From JALYLC01 sp963743275 (lineage in GTDB: Bacteria; Actinomycetota; Thermoleophilia; Gaiellales; JALYLC01), in the NCBI GenBank assembly GCA_963743275.1, contig CAVUPB010000007.1:496001-560000 (forward strand): DNA of 64,000 nt, written 5' to 3'. This document shows positions 37,265 to 46,798 of the stretch, in pieces. The translations under genes were made by a program, and so were the position numbers. The notes under the pieces are model-generated. The model was not told the origin of the DNA and searched no databases. It was given only the letters and a program-made list of their open reading frames with translations. Within the stretch, counting starts at the first letter, position 1. The number at the start of each line of letters is the position of its first letter.

Positions 37265-38824
37265 CTACTTCTCGAGCCAGGCGTCCTCCATGTGGTAGTT
37301 GCCGGTCGGATACACCTGGAAGCCGTGCAGCTTGCTCGTGTAGGCGTAGCGGAACGGCGAGTAGTAGAGGAACGCCATGAAGGCGTCCTGCGCGGCGATC
37401 CGCTGCACCGTCGAGTACAGCTTCTGGCGCTTGGCGGGGTTGAACTCGCGCGTCGCGGCGCGCGTCGCCTTGATCGCGGCGGGGCTGTTGTAGAAGGTCT
37501 GGAACGAGTGGGCGCCCTGCGAGGGGTCCATCGAGAACGAGACGAGCTCGTCGGGGTCGGCGATGTCCATCGTCCAGTACGACGTCGTCATGCCCGGGTA
37601 CTTGGCGGCGGTCCAGTCGGCCTGGGCGGCGTTGGCGTCCTTCTTGATGATGTTGACCTTGATGCCGAGCGGCTTGACGGCCGACTGCACGACCTGCGCG
37701 ATCGTCTCGGAGTCGAGCTGGCCGCCGATCGCCTCGAACGTGGCGGTGAAGCCCTTCGGCACGCTCGACTTCGCCATCTCGGCCTTGGCCTTCGCCATGT
37801 CGTACTGCAGGCCCGGGGACTTCGGGTCGTAGTACGGCACCTGCGGCGGCATGAACGAGTTCGCCGGCGTGCCGTTGCCGAAGAGGATCGCCTTGACGAG
37901 CGCCTTGCGGTCGATCGCGTACGAGATCGCGCGGCGCACGTGCACGTCGTCGAACGGCTTGAAGTGCTCGTTGAACTCGACGTAGTCGGTGCGCGTCGAG
38001 GGGAAGAGCGTCATCGTGATGCCTGCGGTCGACTTCAGCGGCGCGACCTGCGACCAGCCGGGGAACTCGTCGACCTGGGCCTGGCCGCCCTTGAGCTGGA
38101 GCAGTCGCGTGTTGTCGTCGGGCACGTTCGTCCAGGTCACGCTGTTCAGGTACGGCTTGCCCTTCTGCCAGTACTTGTCGAAGCGCGTGAGCTTGAGCTC
38201 CTTGCCGTGCGTCCAGTGATCCCACTTGAACGGGCCGGTGCCGACGGGCGCGGTGTAGAACTGCTTCTTGGTCTTGCCGTCGTAGTTCTTCGGGACGATC
38301 GCGTTCGAGAACAGCGCGATGTCGGCGACGAGCGGCGCCCAGGGGTACTTGGTCGTGACGGTGACCGTGTACTTGTCCTTGACGGCCACGTTCTTGATGG
38401 CGGCGTCGATGTAGCCCCAGCCGCCCTTCGTGGTGCGCGCGGCGTCGAGCGAGAACTTCACGTCGGCCGACGTCATCTCGTTGCCGTTGTGAAAGAGCAC
38501 GCCGTGGCGCAGCTGGAACGTGTAGGTCTTCTTGTCCTTCGAAAGGGTGTAGCCGGTCGCGAGCCACGGCTTGACGTCCTTGCCGTCGGGCGTGACGGTG
38601 TAGAGCGTCTCGAACATCTGCTCGAAGACCCAGATCGACTCGTTGTCGAAGACGGACGTGTTGTCCATGCTCGTCGAGTCGAGGGTGCGGGCGATCACGA
38701 CGTCGCCGCCGCGCGTCGGCGTCGCCGCGCTTCGCGCCGATGCACTCGGTCCGACCGTCAGAGCGGCGAGCAGCGCGCCGCATACGAGCGCGACGAGCGC
38801 GGGAAGACGGGTGCGTGCTGTCAT
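37265..38824 (-). CDS. Dipeptide/oligopeptide ABC transporter substrate-binding protein
   Basis: 519 aa, SBP_bac_5 (class C) receptor. ATG 38824 with GGGAGGT about 8 nt upstream; signal peptide about 1-30. Family marks: TFQLRHGVLFHNGNEMTSAD, PVGTGPFKWD and HVRRAISYAIDRKALV. It is the first gene of the dipeptide importer unit. No lipobox Cys is obvious near the signal cleavage site, so anchoring to the membrane is uncertain. Substrates are probably di- or oligopeptides given the downstream M55 D-aminopeptidase. Confidence 0.93.
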   Translation of the reverse strand: MTARTRLPALVALVCGALLAALTVGPSASARSAATPTRGGDVVIARTLDSTSMDNTSVFDNESIWVFEQMFETLYTVTPDGKDVKPWLATGYTLSKDKKTYTFQLRHGVLFHNGNEMTSADVKFSLDAARTTKGGWGYIDAAIKNVAVKDKYTVTVTTKYPWAPLVADIALFSNAIVPKNYDGKTKKQFYTAPVGTGPFKWDHWTHGKELKLTRFDKYWQKGKPYLNSVTWTNVPDDNTRLLQLKGGQAQVDEFPGWSQVAPLKSTAGITMTLFPSTRTDYVEFNEHFKPFDDVHVRRAISYAIDRKALVKAILFGNGTPANSFMPPQVPYYDPKSPGLQYDMAKAKAEMAKSSVPKGFTATFEAIGGQLDSETIAQVVQSAVKPLGIKVNIIKKDANAAQADWTAAKYPGMTTSYWTMDIADPDELVSFSMDPSQGAHSFQTFYNSPAAIKATRAATREFNPAKRQKLYSTVQRIAAQDAFMAFLYYSPFRYAYTSKLHGFQVYPTGNYHMEDAWLEK

Positions 38825-38899
38825 CGGGCAGACCTCCCTAGCGGCGACGAAGGCGCGAAGTATTGCAGACCCGCCGCGGCATTTGATCAAACGCCGGTC

Positions 38900-40018
38900 T
38901 CAGTCCTCGCCGAAATACAGCCGCCGCGAATTGCCGTGCAGGATCGCCTCCCCGGAGCGCTCGGCCTGCCCCGCGGAGAGCTCTCCCGTCGCGACCAGCT
39001 CGCCCAGCACCTGACCGAGCGTCGAGCGCGCGCGGGTGGCCCCGAGCGCGATCTGCTCGGGCAGGCCCGCGGCGTCGCTGGAGGCGTGCAGGCGGTTCGT
39101 CGCGCCCACCGCGAGTGCGCAGCGCCAGGCCTCGAGCAGCGCCGCGTGCCCGAGCGGCGGGATGCACGTCGCGACGTCGAGCGTGACCGTGGAGTAGACG
39201 GCGGTCAGGAACGCGCCCTCGCGCACGAACGGCCAGGCCGCGTGCAGCACGACGAAGTGGACGCCCTCGGCCTCCTCGCTCGAGAGCAGGCCGCGCAGGT
39301 GGAGCGGGTTCACGAGGCGCAGGTCGAGATCGCGGTCGCCGTAGCCCGCGTGCAGCTGCACGGGGAGGTCGTCGCGGCGCGCGACGGGGAGCGCGCGCAG
39401 CAGCAGGAAGTCGACGAGCGCCTGCTCCTGGACGCGCGTGACGCCCGCCTCGCGCTGGCGCGCGAGCGCGGCCTCGGCCTCCTGCGCGCTCCAGCGGCGG
39501 ATGGCGAGTCCGCTGCGGTAGGCGGCGATGCTCTTGAGGCCCGCGTAGCCGGCGTCGCGCGCTCCCGCGACGGCCGCGTCGTAGCGCTCGACCAGGTCGG
39601 CGAAGGCGAGTCCCTCGGCGATCAGGTCGCCGGCCACCGACTCGAGCCGCAGGAGCGGCGCGACGTCGACGCCCGCGGCGCGGATCTGCTGCAGCGGCAT
39701 CGCCTCGCCGGGCGGGGGGTAGCCGGTGTCGACGACGAGGCCGACCGTCTGCGAGCGCTCGCAGACCGTCGCGAGGAACGTCGGCGGGTCGAGCCCGCGC
39801 GTGGCCGCGACGACCGAGCGCTCGTCCGCGCTGCAGCCGAGCTCGTCGGCGAGCTGGCGGATCGCCCAGCGGTACGGCACGAGCTCGGTGACCTGCTCCG
39901 ACTCCGACGGGAGGCCCTCGAACCACGGCCAGCGGTACTCCTCGACCGTCTGCGGGCGGATGCGCAGCGGCGGGTGCATGTGGCCGTCGGCGAACGGGAC
40001 TGCGGAGAGGTCGACCAT
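38900..40018 (-). CDS. Amidohydrolase family protein
   Basis: 372 aa, amidohydrolase_2-type TIM barrel. H13-x-H15 in ADGHMHPPL are the first metal ligands. Later candidates are LQLHAGYGD-like VQLHAGYGDRD, VLHAAWPF and HASSDAAG (Asp). Such proteins hydrolyse amides or decarboxylate; some actinobacterial relatives accompany glutamine-synthetase-like enzymes (FluG N-terminal domain). The substrate is unknown. It lies 75 bp upstream of the peptide-binding gene on the same strand. Confidence 0.85.
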   Translation of the reverse strand: MVDLSAVPFADGHMHPPLRIRPQTVEEYRWPWFEGLPSESEQVTELVPYRWAIRQLADELGCSADERSVVAATRGLDPPTFLATVCERSQTVGLVVDTGYPPPGEAMPLQQIRAAGVDVAPLLRLESVAGDLIAEGLAFADLVERYDAAVAGARDAGYAGLKSIAAYRSGLAIRRWSAQEAEAALARQREAGVTRVQEQALVDFLLLRALPVARRDDLPVQLHAGYGDRDLDLRLVNPLHLRGLLSSEEAEGVHFVVLHAAWPFVREGAFLTAVYSTVTLDVATCIPPLGHAALLEAWRCALAVGATNRLHASSDAAGLPEQIALGATRARSTLGQVLGELVATGELSAGQAERSGEAILHGNSRRLYFGED

Positions 40019-40058
40019 GCCCGCGATTCAACCACCTGGGAGCGCCGTCGCGCCGCGC

Positions 40059-40466
40059 TCAGCCCTCGCGGCCGAGGCTTGCGAGCCCGGCGTCGCGGGT
40101 CTCGTGGATGGCCATGAACGAGGTCAGGCCGGCGATGCGCGCCGTGCGCGCGATGGTGCGTGCGGCAGGCGCGATCGCGAGCTCGAGACGCCGGCCGCGC
40201 CCCTCGAGCGCTTGGAATGCGTGCACGAGCGCGCCGATCACGCTGGAATCGATGAACGTGCAGTGCGACAGGTCGACGAGGATGTGGTCGTCCTCGCTCG
40301 CGCGCCCCAGGGCTTCGCTGAGCGCGCTCCTCGTGGTGAGGTCGTGCTCGCCGCGCAGCGTGACGAGCGCGATTCCGGGGGCCGCCGCCTCGAGCGCGAC
40401 GGTTCCCGCACGCGGTCTCCGGATCGCCGCGCGCGGCGCGCTCGGCTCGGACTCGTCCAGTTCCAT
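40059..40466 (-). CDS. STAS domain protein, anti-sigma factor antagonist type
   Basis: 135 aa from ATG 40466, which has GGAGGGG 5-6 nt upstream. The N-terminal 35 residues are acidic then Arg/Ala-rich and probably unstructured. The STAS domain (about 40-130) has ALVTLRGEHDLTTR and the phosphorylation loop HCTFIDSSVIGAL with the Ser expected to be phosphorylated by an RsbW/SpoIIAB-type kinase. No kinase or sigma gene is adjacent, so it acts with partners elsewhere. Confidence 0.9.
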   Translation of the reverse strand: MELDESEPSAPRAAIRRPRAGTVALEAAAPGIALVTLRGEHDLTTRSALSEALGRASEDDHILVDLSHCTFIDSSVIGALVHAFQALEGRGRRLELAIAPAARTIARTARIAGLTSFMAIHETRDAGLASLGREG

Positions 40467-40518
40467 TCGACCCCTCCACACGGCGGTTTCCCCGCGCGCC
40501 GCGCACGCGGGTGGAAGA

Positions 40519-40562
40519 CGCGGCTCCACGGGGGTCAGGGGGGAGCCGCGGGCGGGATCCTA
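40519..40562 (-). promoter_or_regulatory. Leader hairpin and TAGGAT hexamer of the STAS gene
   Basis: On the minus strand a TAGGAT (40562-40557) is followed by a perfect 9-bp stem CGCGGCTCC/GGAGCCGCG (40519-40527 and 40542-40550) and then about 50 nt to the ATG. Without a T run it is not a classical terminator. Confidence 0.4.
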
Positions 40563-40658
40563 CCCATGGTGTGCGACGCCGGCGCGTCGCCCGAGCAGAG
40601 CGGCATGACCCCAGCGCCGGAGCGATACCCGCCGCGGCGCTCTCGAGACGCGCGTCCG

Positions 40659-41795
40659 TCAGGCGGCCATGACGAGCGCGTCGGCGAGCTCGACGAGCAG
40701 GAACGTGAGCCACGAGACGCTCAGGATCTCGCTGCGGTCGCCGTGCTCGAGCTCGAGCGGCCACGTCTGCTCGGCCAGCGCGAGCAGCTCCTGCACGGCG
40801 CTCGTGCACTCGTCGACCGGCTCCCCGAGCGCCTGCCGCGCGAGCGCGATCAGCCCGATCAGGTCGGGCATCTGCTGCCAGATCAGCGGCACCGTCATGA
40901 CGAGGTACTCGTGGGCGCGCAGGCGCGGGCGCGCGGGCAGCGGCAGTCCCACGGCGAGCGGCTCGCCGAGCCGTGCGCAGGGCTCCCCCGCGAGCAGCCG
41001 CCCGGCGCTGCGCGCCGCCGCGTCGCGGCGGTGATCCTCCCCGGCGCCCGCCGCCTCGAGCTGGAGGAAGAGCTTGGCCTGGGTGCCGACCGGCGAGTAG
41101 TAGGGCGCGTCGGAGCCGTAGAGCAGCTGCTCGGGCGCGGCCTCGGCGAGCAGCGTGCGCACGTCGAGCGAGTTCCAGAGCGAGGTGTCGAAGCGCACGT
41201 TCGGATGGCGCAGCGCGCAGACCGCGTGGAGGTCGGCGATCGCGCAGTGCGAGAGCACGACCTGCGCTCGCGGATGCCGATCGAGCAGCCCTGCCAGGTC
41301 GCGCGCGAACGGCGGCACGGCCCGGCCCGTGTGGAAGAGGATCGGCACACCGCGCTCGGCCGCCAATCCGAAGGCGAGGTCGAGCTGCGGGTGCGAGAAG
41401 TCGTAGCCGGGCAGGCTCGTGTGGAGCTTGATGCCGCCGGCGCCCGCGTCGAGGCCGTGCTCGAGCTCGGCCTGGAAGCTCTCGCCCGGCTCGCTGCGCA
41501 CGAATGCCGTGACGCGCCCGTCGCTGGCCGCGGCAGCCGCCAGCACCTCGGCGTTGGCCGCGTGGTAGCCCTCGCCGGGCGGCGTCTGGAACGGGAAGGC
41601 GCAGGTGCGCGTGACGTCGCCGGCCGCCATCGTCGCGAGCAGCGTGGGCAGATCGAGGCGCGAGCCGTCGGACGCATCGGCCCCGAGATGCGCATGCACG
41701 TCGACGAGCCCGTCCCCCTCCGGCACGAGCGGCCGCACGTGCGCCCGCCACACGCGCTCGAGCGCAGCAGCGGCGTCGTCGAGCAGGGGGTGCAC
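40659..41795 (-). CDS. Amidohydrolase family protein, TatD/PHP-like metal site
   Basis: 378 aa from GTG 41795. Metal-ligand motifs in order: LVDVHAHLGAD, ILFHTGRAVPP, VVLSHCAIADLH and LLYGSDAPYYS, the order for amidohydrolase_2 enzymes. The last 130 residues are helical (VMTVPLIWQQMPDLIGLIAL) and unlike the other amidohydrolase here, so the two are not recent duplicates. It follows the M42 peptidase gene after 4 bp, so they form an operon. Substrate unknown. Confidence 0.85.
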   Translation of the reverse strand: MHPLLDDAAAALERVWRAHVRPLVPEGDGLVDVHAHLGADASDGSRLDLPTLLATMAAGDVTRTCAFPFQTPPGEGYHAANAEVLAAAAASDGRVTAFVRSEPGESFQAELEHGLDAGAGGIKLHTSLPGYDFSHPQLDLAFGLAAERGVPILFHTGRAVPPFARDLAGLLDRHPRAQVVLSHCAIADLHAVCALRHPNVRFDTSLWNSLDVRTLLAEAAPEQLLYGSDAPYYSPVGTQAKLFLQLEAAGAGEDHRRDAAARSAGRLLAGEPCARLGEPLAVGLPLPARPRLRAHEYLVMTVPLIWQQMPDLIGLIALARQALGEPVDECTSAVQELLALAEQTWPLELEHGDRSEILSVSWLTFLLVELADALVMAA

Positions 41796-41799
41796 GGCG

Positions 41800-42873
41800 T
41801 CACTCGAGCGGGAGCAGCTCGGCGAAGGCCAGCAGGAGCTCGACGCACTGCTCCATGTCGTCCAGGTTGACGACGCCCACGGCCGAGTGGATGTGGCGCG
41901 AGGGGATCGAGATGCAGCCCGTGAGCGCGCCTGCGCCGGCCAGCGCGATCGAGCCGGCGTCGGTCGCGCCGCCGAGCAGCACCTCGCGCTGGAACGGCAC
42001 CTTGGCGCGCGCGGCGGCCTCCTCGAGCCGGCGCGTCATGCGGCGCGGCACCGCCGAGCCGATCGTCGCCGCCGGCGCCCAGTCGAAGTACTTGATCGCG
42101 GGGCCGCCGCCGAGCTTGATCGGCAGCTGGCGGAACTCGGTCGCGGGCGTGTCGCCCGCGAGCGTGACGTCGAGCGCGATCGCCACGTCGGGCTGGACGC
42201 GGAATGCGGCAGGGCCCGCGCCACGCAGGCCGAGCTCTTCCTGCACGCTCGCGACGGCGACGACGGTGGCCGGGATGTCGCGCTCCGGCAACCGCCGCAT
42301 CGTCTCGATCATCACGGCGCAGCCCGAGCGGTCGTCGACGGCCTTGCCCGTGAACACGCGCGTGCCGTTGAGAGCCATCCCCGTGCGCGCGAACGTGACC
42401 GCATCGCCGACGCGCACGCCGAGCGCCTCGGTCTCCTCGCGGCTCGCCGTGCCGAGGTCGACGAACATGTCGCGCAGCGGGATCGCCTTGGCGGCCTCCT
42501 CGGCCGAGACGATGTGCGCGGGCTTCGTGCCGACGACGCCGATCACGGGCCCGTTCAGTCCCTGCACCTCGAGCACCTGGTCGGTCAGCATGCGGTCGTC
42601 GTGGTAGCCGACCGGGGCGAGGCGCAGGAAGCCCTCGTCCTCGATGTGCTGCACGAGGAACCCGAGCTCGTCCATGTGCGCGCACAGCATCAGCACCGGA
42701 GCGCCCTTGGCGCCGCGCTTCGTGAAGTAGTGATTGCCGAGCGGGTCGCGCGACTGCTCGTCGCTGAGCGGCGCGAGCTCCGCCTGCATGAGCTCGGCGA
42801 CCTCCTCCTCGTAGCCGGAGATGCCGCGCGCGGCATCGAGCTTGAGCATGAGGTCGAGCATGCGATCGGCCAT
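41800..42873 (-). CDS. M42 family metallopeptidase (glutamyl aminopeptidase-like)
   Basis: 357 aa from ATG 42873, with GAAGGAGATG about 6 nt upstream. A dinuclear zinc or cobalt aminopeptidase forming tetrahedral cages in relatives. Motifs: LCAHMDELGFLV (first ligand His), FTGKAVDDRSGCAV (bridging Asp), VQEELGLRGAG (Glu base and ligand), IALDVTLAGD and the late His in SIPSRHIHSAVGVV. It trims peptides from the N-terminus and fits the peptide import cluster downstream. Divergent from pccB, with 55 bp between starts. Confidence 0.93.
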   Translation of the reverse strand: MADRMLDLMLKLDAARGISGYEEEVAELMQAELAPLSDEQSRDPLGNHYFTKRGAKGAPVLMLCAHMDELGFLVQHIEDEGFLRLAPVGYHDDRMLTDQVLEVQGLNGPVIGVVGTKPAHIVSAEEAAKAIPLRDMFVDLGTASREETEALGVRVGDAVTFARTGMALNGTRVFTGKAVDDRSGCAVMIETMRRLPERDIPATVVAVASVQEELGLRGAGPAAFRVQPDVAIALDVTLAGDTPATEFRQLPIKLGGGPAIKYFDWAPAATIGSAVPRRMTRRLEEAAARAKVPFQREVLLGGATDAGSIALAGAGALTGCISIPSRHIHSAVGVVNLDDMEQCVELLLAFAELLPLE

Positions 42874-42928
42874 CGAGACATCTCCTTCGGGCGTGGCAGC
42901 CGCGCAAGTCTGGCACGATCGCTCGGCA

Positions 42929-44503
42929 GTGCCGCCCGACGATCCGATCCCGCACACCACGGCCGAGAAGCTCGCGCACGCCGAGCGCCTGCGCGAGCGC
43001 GCGCTCCACGCCGGGGACGAGCGCTCCGTCCAGCGCCAGCGCGAGCGCGGCAAGGGCCTCGCGCGCGAGCGCCTGGAACGCCTGCTCGACCCGGGCTCGC
43101 TGGTCGAGCTCGACGCCTTCGTGCAGCACCGCAGCTCGAACTTCGGGCTCGCGGAGCGCCGCCCCTACGGCGACGGCGTCGTCACCGGCTACGGCACGGT
43201 GCACGGGCGCAAGGTCTTCGTCTTCTCGCAGGACTTCACGGTCTTCGGCGGCTCGCTGGGCGAGGCCTACGCCGAGAAGATCTGCAAGGTCATGGACCTC
43301 GCGCTGCGCTTCGGCTGTCCCGTCATCGGCATCAACGACTCGGGCGGCGCGCGCATCCAGGAGGGCGTCGTGGCGCTCGGCGGCTACGCGGAGATCTTCC
43401 GCCGCAACGTCATGGCCTCCGGCGTCGTGCCGCAGATCTCGCTCGTCATGGGCCCGTGCGCGGGCGGCGCGGTCTACTCGCCCGCGATCACGGACTTCGT
43501 GCTGATGACGCGCGGCACCGCGCACATGTTCATCACGGGCCCCGAGGTCGTGCGCACGGTGACCGGCGAGGAGGTCTCGTTCGAGGATCTCGGCGGCGCC
43601 GACACGCACGCCCAGCGCTCGGGCGTCGCGCACCTCGTGGCCGACGACGAGGACGCGCTCTGCGACGAGGCCCGCTACCTGCTCACGTTCCTGCCGCAGA
43701 ACAACCTCGACCCCGTGCCGCAGGTGCGCACGGACGATCCGCGCGACCGCTGCGCGCAGGAGCTCGACACGATCATCCCGGACTCGCCGACGCAGCCCTA
43801 CGACATCAAGGCGGTCATCCACCACGTCGTCGACGACGGCGACTTCTGCGAGATCCACGAGCGCTACGCCGAGAACATCGTGTGCGGCTTCGCGCGGCTC
43901 GGCGGCCACGCCGTCGGCATCGTCGGCAACCAGCCGCAGGCGCTCGCGGGCGTGCTCGACATCGACTCGTCGGTCAAGGCCGCGCGCTTCGTGCGCACGT
44001 GCGACGCGTTCGGGCTCCCGATCGTCACGTTCGTCGACGTGCCCGGCTTCCTGCCCGGGACGGCGCAGGAGTGGAACGGCATCATCCGCCACGGCGCGAA
44101 GCTGCTCTACGCCTACTGCGAGGCGACGGCTCCGAAGCTCGCCGTGATCACGCGCAAGGCCTACGGCGGCGCCTACGACGTCATGAGCTCCAAGCACGTC
44201 GGCGCCGACTTCAACTTCGCGTGGCCGACCGCCGAGGTCGCCGTGATGGGCCCCGAGGGCGCCGTCAACATCGTCTTCCGCGGCGAGCTGGCCGAGGCGG
44301 CCGACCCGGAGGCGCGGCGCGCCGAGCTGATCGACGAGTACAAGGCGCAGTTCGCCAACCCGTTCACGGCGGCCGAGCGCGGCTACGTCGACGACGTGAT
44401 CCGCCCCTCGCGCACCCGGCCGGTGCTGATCGACGCGCTCGAGACGGCCCTCACCAAGCGCGTCGAGCGCCCGAAGCGGCGGCACGGGAACATCCCGTTG
44501 TGA
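42929..44503 (+). CDS. pccB: Acyl-CoA (propionyl-CoA) carboxylase beta subunit
   Basis: 524 aa carboxyltransferase: moves carboxyl from biotin to the acyl-CoA. Start GTG 42929. Motifs: SQDFTVFGGSLGE, GINDSGGARIQEGV, MGPCAGGAVYSPA, FVDVPGFLPG and AYDVMSSKHVGAD. D417 in AYDVM is the Asp that in Streptomyces PccB favours propionyl-CoA (Ile in the acetyl-CoA enzyme), so propionyl-CoA is the likely substrate. Alpha and probable epsilon partners are at 49259-51010 and 46799-46972. Its stop overlaps the next gene as GTGA. Confidence 0.93.
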   Translation: MPPDDPIPHTTAEKLAHAERLRERALHAGDERSVQRQRERGKGLARERLERLLDPGSLVELDAFVQHRSSNFGLAERRPYGDGVVTGYGTVHGRKVFVFSQDFTVFGGSLGEAYAEKICKVMDLALRFGCPVIGINDSGGARIQEGVVALGGYAEIFRRNVMASGVVPQISLVMGPCAGGAVYSPAITDFVLMTRGTAHMFITGPEVVRTVTGEEVSFEDLGGADTHAQRSGVAHLVADDEDALCDEARYLLTFLPQNNLDPVPQVRTDDPRDRCAQELDTIIPDSPTQPYDIKAVIHHVVDDGDFCEIHERYAENIVCGFARLGGHAVGIVGNQPQALAGVLDIDSSVKAARFVRTCDAFGLPIVTFVDVPGFLPGTAQEWNGIIRHGAKLLYAYCEATAPKLAVITRKAYGGAYDVMSSKHVGADFNFAWPTAEVAVMGPEGAVNIVFRGELAEAADPEARRAELIDEYKAQFANPFTAAERGYVDDVIRPSRTRPVLIDALETALTKRVERPKRRHGNIPL

Positions 44504-46413
44504 GGCGCCTGGCGCTGGCCGGGCTGTTTGCGCTCGCCTGCGCCGCGCCCGCGCCCGCGGCCGACCTGCACCCCTGCGCGGACTCGCCGACAGCGCGCTG
44601 CGGGACGATCGTCGTGCCCGCCGTGCGCAGCGATCCCTCGGCCGGCACGATGCGCATCTCGTACCGCCGCTACCCGGCGCTGCGGGAGCCGGCGCGCGGG
44701 ACGCTGCTCGCGATCGAGGGCGGCCCCGGCTACCCGACGGTCGGCTCGGCCGGCTACTACCTCGCGCTGCTCGGGCCCGCGCGCCGCACGACGGCGCTCG
44801 TGCTCGTCGACCAGCGCGGGACGGGAGAGTCCGAGCTGATCGACTGCGCCCCGCTGCAGGACTTCCCGTACGCACCCTTCGCGCCCGTCGCGCTGCGTCC
44901 CTACCGGCGCGCCGTCGGCCGCTGCGGCGACCTCCTCGGCGCGCGCAGCGATGCGTACGGCACGGGCGCAGCCGTCGACGACATGGTCGCCGTGCTCGAC
45001 GCGCTCGGCCTGCGCCGGGTGGACGTCTACGGCGACTCCTACGGCTCCTTCGCCGCGCAGACGCTCGCGCTGCGCCATCCGGGTCGCGTGCGCTCGCTCG
45101 TGCTCGACGGCACCTACCCGCTCGACTTCGACCCCTGGGCGCGCGACGCCCTGGCCGTGCTGCGCAGCGCGCTGCGGGCCACCTGCGCGCGCTCGCCGAC
45201 GTGTCCGTGGCAGGCGCGCGACCCCGTCGAGCGCGTCGCCACGCTGGCGCGCAGCCTGCGCGCCCACCCGCTCGTGCGCTGGGCGCGCGATGCCGGCGGG
45301 GCGCCCGTGCGCGTGCGCCTCGACGACCGCGGCCTCGCCGGCGTGCTCAGCGAGGCCGACGGCGACCTCGCGATCTACCGCGACCTGCCGGCCGCGGTGG
45401 AGGCCTTCGACCGCGGCGACCGCGCCCCGCTCGCGCGCCTCGCCGCCGAGGCCTTCGCCGGCGGCGCCAACGGGCCGGCGATCTCCTACTCGGCCGGCCT
45501 GGACGCCGCGGTCGAGTGCCACGACTACCCCCAGCTCTTCGCGGCGGGGGCCTCGCCCGCCCAGCGTCTCGCGCAGCTGGCCGCCGGCCTGCGCGGGCTG
45601 CCGGCGGACGCGTTCGCGCCCTTCGACAAGGCGACGTGGTTCGGCGCCGATCTCGAGAGCTACGACTGGTGCGTGAGCTGGCCGCGCCCCGTGCACGCAC
45701 CCGACCCCGGCCGCCCGCCGGGCGCCGCCTATCCGTCCGTGCCGACGCTCGTCCTCGACGGCGACCTCGACCAGCGCACGTCGCTGATCGGCGCGCGTCG
45801 CGTGGCGGCGCAGTTCCCGCACTCGACGCTCGTGCCCGTGCCGAACACCGGCCACGTCACGGCGCTCGTGGACTGGGCCGGGTGCATGGCCGGCATCGTC
45901 CGCCGCTTCGTCGCGACCCTGCACGCGACCGGCACCGCGTGCGCGGCGCAGACGCCGCCGCTGCACCTCGTCGCCGCGTTCCCGGAGGCGTCGCGCAGCG
46001 CGCCCTCGGCGACCCCCGCGGCCGGCGACGCATCGTGGCCGCCCGACCGGCGCATGGCGTGGTGCGCCGCGCAGGCCGTGGCCGACGCGATCGCGCGCTA
46101 TCCGCTGCTTCCGGGCGCGCAGGGCGCCGGGCTGCGCGGCGGGAGCTTCCGCGTCGTGCGGGGGGCCTATCTCACGAACCGCCCCGTGACGCTGCGCCTG
46201 CGGCGCGTGCGCTTCTGCGGCGACGTCGCCGTCTCGGGGACCGTCGTGTGGCAGCGCACGAGCGGCGGCGTGCGCGCGTCGCTCGCCTACCGCACGGCGC
46301 ACGTGCGCCTGGCGTGGTCGCTCGCGGCGCTCGACGAGGCGCGCATGACCGGTCGGGCCACCTCGGCCGGAGGAAGGGCGCGCGCCCTGCGGCTGACGCT
46401 GGCGGCTCCTTGA
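44500..46413 (+). CDS. Secreted alpha/beta hydrolase, tripeptidyl-aminopeptidase-like
   Basis: 637 aa from GTG 44500. Signal peptide about 1-22 (LALAGLFALACAAPAPA). The alpha/beta hydrolase core has the oxyanion region AIEGGPGYPT, the nucleophile elbow GDSYGS and the late Asp and His in VLDGDLDQRTS and PNTGHVTA, with a TAP-type C-terminal part typical of the SCO7095/Slp family. About eight cysteines suggest disulphides outside the cell. The final 120 residues are an extra beta-rich extension not usual in the family. Likely releases amino acids or tripeptides from peptides. Confidence 0.88.
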   Translation: MRRLALAGLFALACAAPAPAADLHPCADSPTARCGTIVVPAVRSDPSAGTMRISYRRYPALREPARGTLLAIEGGPGYPTVGSAGYYLALLGPARRTTALVLVDQRGTGESELIDCAPLQDFPYAPFAPVALRPYRRAVGRCGDLLGARSDAYGTGAAVDDMVAVLDALGLRRVDVYGDSYGSFAAQTLALRHPGRVRSLVLDGTYPLDFDPWARDALAVLRSALRATCARSPTCPWQARDPVERVATLARSLRAHPLVRWARDAGGAPVRVRLDDRGLAGVLSEADGDLAIYRDLPAAVEAFDRGDRAPLARLAAEAFAGGANGPAISYSAGLDAAVECHDYPQLFAAGASPAQRLAQLAAGLRGLPADAFAPFDKATWFGADLESYDWCVSWPRPVHAPDPGRPPGAAYPSVPTLVLDGDLDQRTSLIGARRVAAQFPHSTLVPVPNTGHVTALVDWAGCMAGIVRRFVATLHATGTACAAQTPPLHLVAAFPEASRSAPSATPAAGDASWPPDRRMAWCAAQAVADAIARYPLLPGAQGAGLRGGSFRVVRGAYLTNRPVTLRLRRVRFCGDVAVSGTVVWQRTSGGVRASLAYRTAHVRLAWSLAALDEARMTGRATSAGGRARALRLTLAAP

Positions 46414-46528
46414 TCGACGCCGTCGCCGTCCTCCGCGACCGCACGACGAGCTGCGCGGCCAGGTGCCCTTCTCGAGCGCAGGGGATTCGTCGCGATCGCG
46501 ACGACGACGCCGTACATCTGGTCACCCG

Positions 46529-46534
46529 TACCAT
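46529..46534 (+). promoter_or_regulatory. -10 hexamer TACCAT for leaderless start at 46542
   Basis: TACCAT, 7 nt, then ATG. Suggests a separate transcript for the short genes and pabC-pabB downstream. Confidence 0.55.
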
Positions 46535-46541
46535 TCACCCC

Positions 46542-46796
46542 ATGACGGTGCACGAACAGGTCGAGCTGATCGAGACGCGCGAGGACCTCGTCGCCTTCAT
46601 CGAGCAGCTCCGATCCGACCACGAGGATCACCCCGAGGGCTGGGGCAACAACGACCTCCCGTCGTTCCTCGACGGGCTGGCCGGCTGGACCGACGACATG
46701 GCGGGCTATCTCGAGAACCAGGGCCTCGACTCCGACGAGCTGCCCGTGTGGCGCCTCTTCGGGATGATGCTGCTCGCAGCAGCGGCCTACGAGTAG
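46542..46796 (+). CDS. Small acidic protein, DUF7660-like
   Basis: 84 aa, very acidic, with conserved-looking aromatic positions: ETREDLVAFIEQLRSD, EGWGNNDLPSFLDGLAGW, DDMAGYLENQGL and PVWRLFGMMLLAAAAYE. This pattern resembles the DUF7660/immunity-like family from memory; function unknown. A toxin-immunity role is possible but no toxin is next to it. Followed 2 bp later by the probable carboxylase epsilon subunit. Confidence 0.75.
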   Translation: MTVHEQVELIETREDLVAFIEQLRSDHEDHPEGWGNNDLPSFLDGLAGWTDDMAGYLENQGLDSDELPVWRLFGMMLLAAAAYE

Positions 46797-46798
46797 AC

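Noticed and set aside
40519..40550. Rho-independent terminator of the amidohydrolase unit
   Set aside because: The stem is strong but has no T run on the minus strand and sits downstream of a promoter-like TAGGAT for the STAS gene, so a leader hairpin is likelier.
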